The translations under genes and the position numbers were made by a program. A model generated the notes under the pieces. That model had not been told where the DNA came from. It was given only the letters and a program-made list of their open reading frames with translations, and did no database searches. A DNA stretch of 64,000 nucleotides from Natrinema sp. CBA1119 (GTDB lineage Archaea > Halobacteriota > Halobacteria > Halobacteriales > Natrialbaceae): assembly GCF_002572525.1 (NCBI RefSeq), contig NZ_PDBS01000001.1, positions 1,612,001 to 1,676,000 of the forward strand. Reading direction: 5' to 3'. Below, piece by piece: positions 58,029 to 64,000 of this stretch (its first letter is position 1; each line of letters starts with the position of its first letter).

Positions 58029-59200
58029 CCGTCGGTCCCGCTCAGCTTGTCGACGTCTTCCTCGAATCGACTCGCGTACTCGAGGCGCAGGTCTCGGGCG
58101 TCGGCCCGGGTCACGTACTGGCGGCCGTCGATCCGCGTCGAGATCGGATGATAGTCGCCGACAGAGAACCCCATCCGCTCGAGATAGTTCGCGACGGCCG
58201 GCGACTCGATGCCGTCGCGGATCGCTGACTCGGTGAGTTCACTGACGGTTTCGAACGCGGGGAGGGTGATTCCATCGCCCGTGATGTGGCCGGGTCGAGC
58301 GGTCGGACCGCCGTACCGGTACCCGATTCCGTCGTCGCTCGTCCAGCCGTCGCCATCGTCGCTCGTCCAGTTACCAGCCGCTCCCTCGTTCACTCCGTCG
58401 ATTCGAACGGTGGTGCGGTGGAGCCGGTCCAGCATCGTCTCGAGGTCGTCGACCAGCCGAAGTAACTGACTCGGCAGGGCGGCGTCGGGCGAGCGCCATT
58501 CGATCGTGGACATCGACTCGTGCAGTCGCACGGGCGTCCAGCCTACGTCGTCGGGCGAGACGGACTCCTCGACCGTCGCCGCGTCGACACCCGCCGAGAC
58601 GGCCGCGTCTCTGAACCCCTCGTAGCGGCGCTCGAGCCACCGATACCACTCTCCGACGGTCTCGACGTAGCGCCAGCGCCGGCCGCGTTTCGGGAACGCC
58701 TCGCCGTTCTCCGTTCGGTGGCAGCGGGAACGGGCCCCGTTGGCAATCCGGTCGCCTCGAACGTACGGCGACGAGTTGACCAGCGCGAGCGCCGGATCGA
58801 GGGCGAGGAGGGTGTTAAGCTGGTCGGTGACGTTTCGCTGCTCGATGTGGATCCCCGCGCCGGCACAGTATTTCGCGCAGTCGACGCGTTCGCCGATCAC
58901 TGCCGTCCGGATACGCTCTTGCCCATCTGTACGCCGATCGGTCACGTCGCCGTTGATCGGCGTGGCGAAGGGGACGAGGCGCTTGTCCAGCGTCGACGCC
59001 CGCGAGAGGACTCCCTCGAGTTCCTTCGCGAGCGCCGTCCGGAGTTCCGAGATCGACTCGCAGGACGGCGTTTTCACCGCGAGTAGCGGCTCGACGGACG
59101 CTCGTTCGGTCCGCGTCGATACGTCCGCGAGCGGCCCCGGTTCGGTGAGATCGCCGTCGCTATCGACGACCCAGTACTCGACTTCGATACTCGTTTGCAT
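58025..59200 (-). CDS. gshA: Glutamate-cysteine ligase (haloarchaeal GshA)
   Basis: A 391-residue GCS2-like carboxylate-amine ligase. Haloarchaea use gamma-glutamylcysteine as main thiol, made by this enzyme. It starts with the EVEYWVVDSDGDL strand (Glu ligand), has the SCESISELRTALA segment (about residue 47), AGAGIHIEQR (His, about residue 114), LALVNSSPYVRGDR (about 138) and RLHESMSTIEWRSPDAAL (Arg, about 225-242). The overall pattern fits the YbdK/EgtA-related haloarchaeal GshA group. Contains a duplicated WTSDDGDG/WTSDDGIG stretch at about 275-290. Confidence 0.85.
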   Translation of the reverse strand: MQTSIEVEYWVVDSDGDLTEPGPLADVSTRTERASVEPLLAVKTPSCESISELRTALAKELEGVLSRASTLDKRLVPFATPINGDVTDRRTDGQERIRTAVIGERVDCAKYCAGAGIHIEQRNVTDQLNTLLALDPALALVNSSPYVRGDRIANGARSRCHRTENGEAFPKRGRRWRYVETVGEWYRWLERRYEGFRDAAVSAGVDAATVEESVSPDDVGWTPVRLHESMSTIEWRSPDAALPSQLLRLVDDLETMLDRLHRTTVRIDGVNEGAAGNWTSDDGDGWTSDDGIGYRYGGPTARPGHITGDGITLPAFETVSELTESAIRDGIESPAVANYLERMGFSVGDYHPISTRIDGRQYVTRADARDLRLEYASRFEEDVDKLSGTDG

Positions 59201-59533
59201 GCTCGAGGGTCCTTCGCTCTCGTCGGTCGGGTTGCAGTGCGATCCGCGACGACGTCATTCGGCTCGGTCTGCCGGCTGGAAAACCGGTACTCGTCGTCGG
59301 TGTCGGTCCGATTGGATCGATTCGTGGAAGTGACCGTGCCCTGCAGCCGCCACCCGTATTTCATCGGGCCGTCGCTCCCGCCGGTGTGAGTCCGATTCGA
59401 CCGGGAGGACCTCGACGACGACAAACAGAAAAGAGATAACGGAGCTGATCGGCGACCTCGCGAACGAGCACTTCGAGGAGGCCGATTTCGGCGACTGAAT
59501 CCGATCAGCTCCTCGGTACGGGGACCCGAGCGC
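59201..59533. other. Intergenic region with a gene remnant and a long inverted repeat
   Basis: No intact gene. A frame ending EITELIGDLANEHFEEADFGD followed by a stop (about 59434-59499) looks like a real protein C-terminus, and the sequence just before it in another frame (VRFDREDLDDDKQK) could be its continuation if one A were removed from the aaaa run at 59429-59432. Arms ggagctgatcgg (59441-59452) and ccgatcagctcc (59501-59512) form a 12-bp inverted repeat around the frame end. Confidence 0.4.
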
Positions 59534-60493
59534 TCACTCCGGATCGAACCCACCGACGAGATACTCGAGCGCGAACAGCGCGATCGCGCCGAGGGCGGCC
59601 CAAGCGGCCGTCAGCGCGATCGTTTCGGTGGTCCATGCGTGCGTTTCGGCGATGTTGTGCAGCGGGGCCGGAACCGAGCCGGCGATGAGGCTGACCAGGA
59701 AGACGAGGGTCAACTCGCGGTTGCGGGCCAGCGCGATACGCACGACGCGGGCGATGGTAACGAGGCCGACGACGCCGCCAGCGAGGAACAGCACGACGGT
59801 CGTTCCCGGATCGATGACGTCGGCGAGCGAGCCATCGCCGAGCAGGTCGCCGATGGCGCGGACGAACGCACTCAGTTCGTCGGAGAGGAAGATGTACTGG
59901 CCGAGCAGTATTAGGATGAGCGAACCGGAGATTCCCGGCAGGATCATCGCGCTGACGGCGATCGCGCCGGCGACGAGGATCACGACCGGACCGCCTCCCG
60001 GGAGCGTGACGAGGTCGGCGGCGACCAGTAACGCGAGCCCGGCACCCGCGGCCGCGGTCCCTGCGTGAACGGGCGTCGTGAACGTCAGACTCCGGCCGAG
60101 CGTGATCGCCGAGGCGGCGATCAACCCGGTGAAGAAGCCGAACATCGCGACCGGGTTGGACTCCGCGAGTGTCGAGACGAGGTCGGCGATCAGCACCACC
60201 GCGGTGGCCATGCCGACGCCCAGCGGGAGCAGGAATCCGAAATCCAGTTCGAGCAGCGCCTCGCGCGCCCGCTCGCGCCGCTCGGGACGGTACCCCCGGA
60301 GGATGGCGATGGCTCGGCGAGGCGTAAACGCCGTGACGGCGGCGATCAGCCGGCCGTAGAAGCCCAGCAGGAGCGCGACGGTGCCGCCGGAGACGCCGGG
60401 GAGGGCGTCGGCCGTCCCCATGCAGAGCCCGTAGCCGTAGGCCCGAAGCAACTCGAGTCGGTCGACGACGACGTCGGTTCGTTCATACTCCAT
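59534..60493 (-). CDS. popT: DUF368 polyprenyl-phosphate transporter (PopT-like)
   Basis: A 319-residue membrane protein of DUF368, a family recently shown to recycle polyprenyl-phosphate carrier lipids across the membrane. Two signature re-entrant motifs are present: ADALPGVSGGTVALLLGFYG (about residues 27-46) and MILPGISGSLILILLGQY (about 185-202). About nine to ten hydrophobic segments. In archaea the carrier would be dolichyl phosphate, used for S-layer glycosylation; this is inference. The start at 60493 is chosen since the 60 upstream codons look unlike protein. Confidence 0.88.
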   Translation of the reverse strand: MEYERTDVVVDRLELLRAYGYGLCMGTADALPGVSGGTVALLLGFYGRLIAAVTAFTPRRAIAILRGYRPERRERAREALLELDFGFLLPLGVGMATAVVLIADLVSTLAESNPVAMFGFFTGLIAASAITLGRSLTFTTPVHAGTAAAGAGLALLVAADLVTLPGGGPVVILVAGAIAVSAMILPGISGSLILILLGQYIFLSDELSAFVRAIGDLLGDGSLADVIDPGTTVVLFLAGGVVGLVTIARVVRIALARNRELTLVFLVSLIAGSVPAPLHNIAETHAWTTETIALTAAWAALGAIALFALEYLVGGFDPE

Positions 60494-60744
60494 GTGTTCG
60501 TTCCTGGCGTCGCCGGTCGGCGTCGCGGCTGGACAGCGTTCGATGCCACCGTTTCGAGCCCGAGCGACCGAGCCGCCGTTTCGCCTGCATGGTCGATGGG
60601 GCGACGCGCGTCCGTATAAAAGTGCGACAACCTCGTCAGCGCGTGCTCCCCGTCCTCGTTTACCGTCTTCCATCCTTGTCTCAGTCCCCCATCCTCGTCT
60701 CCGTCCCTGGCCATCGTCGCCGTCCGGCTCGGCGAACCGCGGTT

Positions 60745-62349
60745 TCAGGCCGGCCGTCCAATCGTGTACAGGAACATCGGCGTCTGTCCCGCGGCGCGGG
60801 GGGCGAAGAAGTCCGAGACGATGTCGTCGTAGAACGTCAGCCCGGTCCCGCCGAGATCGCGATGGGCGTACGTCCCCAGATACAGTCGGCCGGCCGTCAG
60901 CGACGCCTCGAGCTGTGCCACCCGGTAGCCGCGATCGCCGAGCGCGTCGACGATCTCCTCGAGGTCGGACAGGAAGTAGACGCAGACCGCGGCGTCGGCG
61001 GCCAACCGCTGATCCAGCGCGAGGTGGCCCGCCTCGCTGCGAAAGTCGCCGGCCTGCAGCCGCTCGAGTTCGCCTCGAGCCGGATGGTAGCAGTAGCTGC
61101 CCGATGCGAGGCCGTCGACGCCGTTGACGATGAGATAGGGATCGACGAAGGAGAGCGGCGGGTCGTCCGCGAGACGGCTGTCCATCGCCACCCCGCGAAC
61201 GGCCCGGTCGAGCACGGTCGATAGCTTCCGGAAACTGATCGGCTTGCGCTCGTACTCGCGACAGGAGCCGCGGCGACGGATCGTCTCGTGGAGCGGCCGG
61301 CTCGAGGCCGTCTCGTGATCGACCGGCTCGAGTGCAACCCGTTCGCCGTCACCGGGTTCGCGGATACCGATCGGTCCCACCGGCCGCCCGGACCGCCAGG
61401 AGTCGGCCGCGCCGCCGCTCTCGAGAGTGCCAGCCGACCACGCCTCGTGGATCAGCGGGAACGCCCGCTCGTTCGGCGAGAGCGGTTCGGTGTCGGGATC
61501 GATCGGGTCGATGTCAGCCGAACCGGAATTGGCGTCGGAACCGGCGGCGAAATCGGACTCGGAATCGGTGTTTCCCGAACCGATCGGCACGATCTCGAGT
61601 GGCGCTTCGCGTTCGGGCTCGAGTCCGAGCAGGTCCGCGACGGGACGATCCGCGAAGCCGGTGACGACCTCGGCGCGGTAGTCGAGCGCATGGGCGACCG
61701 CCAGCAGGTTCGCGAGGTGCGTCCCGGAGTCCCAGAACGCGTGGCGAAACGTTCGGTCCCCGTACTTCCAGGCGTTTCGCCACCACGTCGAGGTCGCGAC
61801 GATCGACAGCGGCGCGTCGGCGACGCCCGCGTGCTCGCTGGCGCTCGCGAGCACGCCGCGGTAGTCCCCCTCGCGGAGCACGTCGAGCGACAGCGTCCGG
61901 GGATCGAAGTGGTAGACGCCGGCCTCGAGTTCGCGTCCCGGTTCACCGGTCTCGTCGTCGCCGTCGTCACCCCCGAGCTCGCCGCAGACGACGTACAGGT
62001 CGACGTGGTAGAGCGCACCGGTCGTCGCCGCGGCGCGAAAGCGGAGGGTGCGACCGCGCCTCTCGATCCGCTTCGTGATGCCGGCTGCGTAGTAGCACAG
62101 GTTCGTGACCGTCTCGAGGTCCGGCTGGCGCGCTCGAGTCGGATCGCCGTCGGGTGTTGGCTCCGCGATTGCCGCGAGCGCGGGTTGTTGGGGCGGGCGA
62201 ATTCGGTCGGCGAGCGCTTTCGAGGGCAGGTCGATGTACTCCTTGTACGGCCGCGGTTTGTTGTCGAAGTTCAGGCCGCGACCGCCCTCGCGAACGCTTT
62301 CGGGCGAGTGTTTCGTCCGCTCGTGGTAGTCGATCGCCCCGGTTGGCAT
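60745..62349 (-). CDS. SagB-type nitroreductase-family oxidoreductase, duplicated
   Basis: A 534-residue FMN protein of the SagB/ThcOx nitroreductase family. Two nitroreductase halves can be seen: the N-terminal one (about residues 85-235: NLCYYAAGITKR..., LRFRAAATTGALYHVDLYVV, RHAFWDSGTHLANLLAVAHAL) and the C-terminal one (about 345-530: RRRGSCREYERKPISFRKLS, YLIVNGVDGLASGSYCYHP, AQLEASLTAGRLYLGTYAHRDLGGTGLTFYDD). An acidic linker joins them. SagB enzymes form azoles in RiPP peptides, but no YcaO or precursor gene is nearby, so the substrate is open. Start at 62349 chosen over one five codons upstream. Confidence 0.85.
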   Translation of the reverse strand: MPTGAIDYHERTKHSPESVREGGRGLNFDNKPRPYKEYIDLPSKALADRIRPPQQPALAAIAEPTPDGDPTRARQPDLETVTNLCYYAAGITKRIERRGRTLRFRAAATTGALYHVDLYVVCGELGGDDGDDETGEPGRELEAGVYHFDPRTLSLDVLREGDYRGVLASASEHAGVADAPLSIVATSTWWRNAWKYGDRTFRHAFWDSGTHLANLLAVAHALDYRAEVVTGFADRPVADLLGLEPEREAPLEIVPIGSGNTDSESDFAAGSDANSGSADIDPIDPDTEPLSPNERAFPLIHEAWSAGTLESGGAADSWRSGRPVGPIGIREPGDGERVALEPVDHETASSRPLHETIRRRGSCREYERKPISFRKLSTVLDRAVRGVAMDSRLADDPPLSFVDPYLIVNGVDGLASGSYCYHPARGELERLQAGDFRSEAGHLALDQRLAADAAVCVYFLSDLEEIVDALGDRGYRVAQLEASLTAGRLYLGTYAHRDLGGTGLTFYDDIVSDFFAPRAAGQTPMFLYTIGRPA

Positions 62350-62429
62350 GCGCCGAGCTACCACGCCGGCGCGGAAAAACCCGGGCAGGAACTTTTTCCT
62401 CGCTCCGGTTTGTTACACCGCTCGAGAAC

Positions 62430-64000
62430 ATGGACCTCGAGTCGATTCCGGGCGTCGGCGAGAAGACCGCCCGAGCGCTGTCCGCGCTCGACGATCCCGA
62501 GCGCGCGCTCCGGGCGGGCGACGTGGAAGCGATCGCGACCGCCCCGGGGATCTCCCAGGGGCGGGCCGCCCGCATCGCGCGCGGTGCGATCCGACTCGAG
62601 CACGACGATCCCGGCGGGTTCCTCGCGACCGATCGCGCCCGCGAGGTCTATCGAGAGCTCCTCGGCCTGCTCGAGGAGCGCACGGTCACGGACTACGCCG
62701 CCCGGCGACTCGAGACGATCTATCCGAGCCCGCGGCGCTCGCGCATCGCGGAGGTCCAGGAGTTCTCCCGCGAGGCGCTCGAATGCGACCCTGACCCCGC
62801 GGTGCTCGACGCGCTCGAGGGGGTCCAACCCCTTCGAGAGCCGGGCGACGTGCGGGTCCGCGAGCGCTGTCTGGCGACGACCGACGCCGAGCGCTACAGC
62901 GAGGCGCGCGAGGCGATCCCGGAGCTCTCCGTCGAGATCGTCGAGGACGCACAGGGACTGGCCGAACTCGCTCGCGGATACGCGACGGTGATCGCCCTCG
63001 ACGAGTCCTTCGCCGGCGTCACGCTCGAGGGCGACGTGCAGGTCCGTCCCGACGCCCTCGAGAACCCGGCTGAAGTCGTCCCCGAGCGGCCGCTGGCCTT
63101 CTTCGCGCGCAATCGGGACCGCCTGCAGGCGGCCGTCGCGGTCCATCGGGCCGCCGACCTCGAGCCGCCCTGCGATCTCTCGGCCCTCGAGGACGGCCTC
63201 TCGCGGCTGGCCGAGGACGGCACGGTCGCGGGCGACGACGAACTTGACCGGCTGACGACGGCGGTCGACGATCTCGATGCGGCGGCGAGCGCGGCCGAGA
63301 GCGTCGCAAACGACCACCTTCGGGAGGCGATCCGCGAACAGGACGTGACGATCGAGGGCTCGGACCTGCTCTCGCTGGTCGAACGCGGGGCCGGCGTCGA
63401 CTCTCTCCTCTCGCGGGAACTTGCGGACGAGTACGCCGCGGCGGTCGAGGCGGCCCGAGACCACCTCGTCGACGCGCTCGATCTCGATCAGGGCGAAGCC
63501 GAAATAGCGCGCCGCGCGTTCAGCGACGAACCCACGTTTCCGGTCGAGCGCGACGAGGACGTCATCGGTCGGTTACGCGAGGAGCTGACGGCGGCCAAGG
63601 ACCGCCGCGCGGGCAAACTGAAGCGCGAGCTCGCGGCCGATCTCGCCGACCAGCGCGACGGTGCCCGTCAGCTCGTCCGGGACGCCCTCGAGCTAGACGT
63701 CGAACTCGCGATCGCCCGCTTCGCCGAGGAGTACGAGTGCGTGATGCCCGAATTTGCTGATAGCGAGGCGCTACGCGCCTCGGAAGCGAGTAGCGCGGAA
63801 CGAAGTTCCGCGGACAGTCGAGCGGCTTCCGAACCGCCGCGAGACGACGGTGAAACCGCGAGCAAAAGCGTTGCCGAGGTCGGCTTCGCGATCGAGGGCG
63901 GCCGCTCGCCCCTGCTCGACGAGCCGCTCGAGTCGATCGATCCCGTCGATTACGAGGTCTCGGGCGTGGCGCTCCTCTCGGGGGTCAACAGCGGCGGGAA
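62430..64000 (+). CDS. MutS-family ATPase with N-terminal HhH (MutS2-like), partial
   Basis: The first 523 residues of a large protein that continues beyond the window. It opens with a helix-hairpin-helix DNA-binding motif (SIPGVGEKTARALSAL and ATAPGISQGRAARIA), followed by long MutS-like core helices. The last residues, GVALLSGVNSGG, are the start of the MutS Walker A (G-x-N-x-GGK), so domain V lies just outside. It resembles haloarchaeal MutS-related proteins distinct from MutS1. A ~40-residue Ala/Ser/Arg/Glu-rich insertion (about residues 443-482) comes from a hairpin repeat. Confidence 0.8.
   Translation, partial: MDLESIPGVGEKTARALSALDDPERALRAGDVEAIATAPGISQGRAARIARGAIRLEHDDPGGFLATDRAREVYRELLGLLEERTVTDYAARRLETIYPSPRRSRIAEVQEFSREALECDPDPAVLDALEGVQPLREPGDVRVRERCLATTDAERYSEAREAIPELSVEIVEDAQGLAELARGYATVIALDESFAGVTLEGDVQVRPDALENPAEVVPERPLAFFARNRDRLQAAVAVHRAADLEPPCDLSALEDGLSRLAEDGTVAGDDELDRLTTAVDDLDAAASAAESVANDHLREAIREQDVTIEGSDLLSLVERGAGVDSLLSRELADEYAAAVEAARDHLVDALDLDQGEAEIARRAFSDEPTFPVERDEDVIGRLREELTAAKDRRAGKLKRELAADLADQRDGARQLVRDALELDVELAIARFAEEYECVMPEFADSEALRASEASSAERSSADSRAASEPPRDDGETASKSVAEVGFAIEGGRSPLLDEPLESIDPVDYEVSGVALLSGVNSGG
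63752..63878. repeat. Hairpin repeat inserted in frame in the MutS-like gene
   Basis: Hairpins at 63765-63781 (gaggcgc arms, tac loop) and 63794-63812 (cgcggaac arms, gaa loop) lie between atttgctgat (63752-63761) and gagcaaaagc (63860-63869), the same kind of inverted ttttgc/gcaaaa bracket as near larE. The reading frame stays open, encoding ADSEALRASEASSAERSSAD and more low-complexity residues between GVMPEF-like and EVGFAIEGG core segments. Confidence 0.65.

Overview
The window reads as chromosome of a haloarchaeon, probably of the Natrinema/Haloterrigena branch of Natrialbales (lineage is inference). The support is high G+C with strong third-position GC bias, very acidic proteins, archaeal information-processing genes (TBP, PCNA, PriL, an RFC small-subunit homologue, Hjc, RlmE with a TRAM domain, Trm-G10), haloarchaea-typical families (Bat/HTH-10 regulators, HalOD1, amphi-Trp, TatCt/TatCo) and a haloarchaeal-type GshA.

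Layout. 1-9 kb: membrane and housekeeping genes (rfcC-like, DUF21 protein, a thioesterase gene broken by a 73-bp MITE-like insertion, a VapBC-type pair, Trm-G10, tbp, hisG). 9-20 kb: a metal-handling block with a CPH-type (CopB) P-type ATPase carrying an apparent 1-base frameshift, a MerB-like organomercurial lyase, a Bat-type regulator, an ABC exporter, a SHOCT membrane protein, a truncated ArsP/DUF318 permease, CopZ, an Lrp-TRASH copper regulator and the CPC-type CopA. 20-27 kb: surface and lipoproteins, a SpoIIM-like membrane protein, and two adenosine/SAH salvage enzymes (DadD/MtaD-type deaminase, AhcY). 27-34 kb: signalling, dominated by an 1801-residue GAF/PAS/Bat sensor-regulator divergent from a HalOD1 gene. 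34-42 kb: replication and repair genes (hjc, priL, pcna) and rlmE, mixed with small proteins. 42-45 kb: a cluster of small transcriptional regulators (two divergent Bat paralogues, winged-helix DUF7344-like proteins, HalOD1). 45-49 kb: the divergent Tat translocase genes tatCt (fused double TatC) and tatCo. 49-55 kb: assimilatory nitrate reduction (nasA, narK, nasD). 55-64 kb: LarE, GshA, a PopT/DUF368 transporter, a SagB-like double nitroreductase and a MutS-family ATPase cut by the window edge.

Non-coding signals are the most novel part. (1) A family of mosaic repeats combines conserved framework blocks with perfect short-loop (mostly 3-nt) hairpins whose stems differ between copies; related hairpins lie beside larE and in frame inside the MutS-like gene. 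(2) A 48-bp repeat occurs twice with a 13-10-13 stem-loop and compensatory changes. (3) A MITE-like element with 13-bp inverted repeats and an apparent TA duplication disrupts the thioesterase gene. (4) Several candidate operators are shared by functionally linked genes: a CRCAAAGAA motif at the three copper genes, TCCCA-N6-TGGGA before merB and the ABC operon at nearly equal distance from the start codon, and TAAACG-N5-CGTTTA before nasA and nasD. No tRNA, rRNA or CRISPR array was seen.
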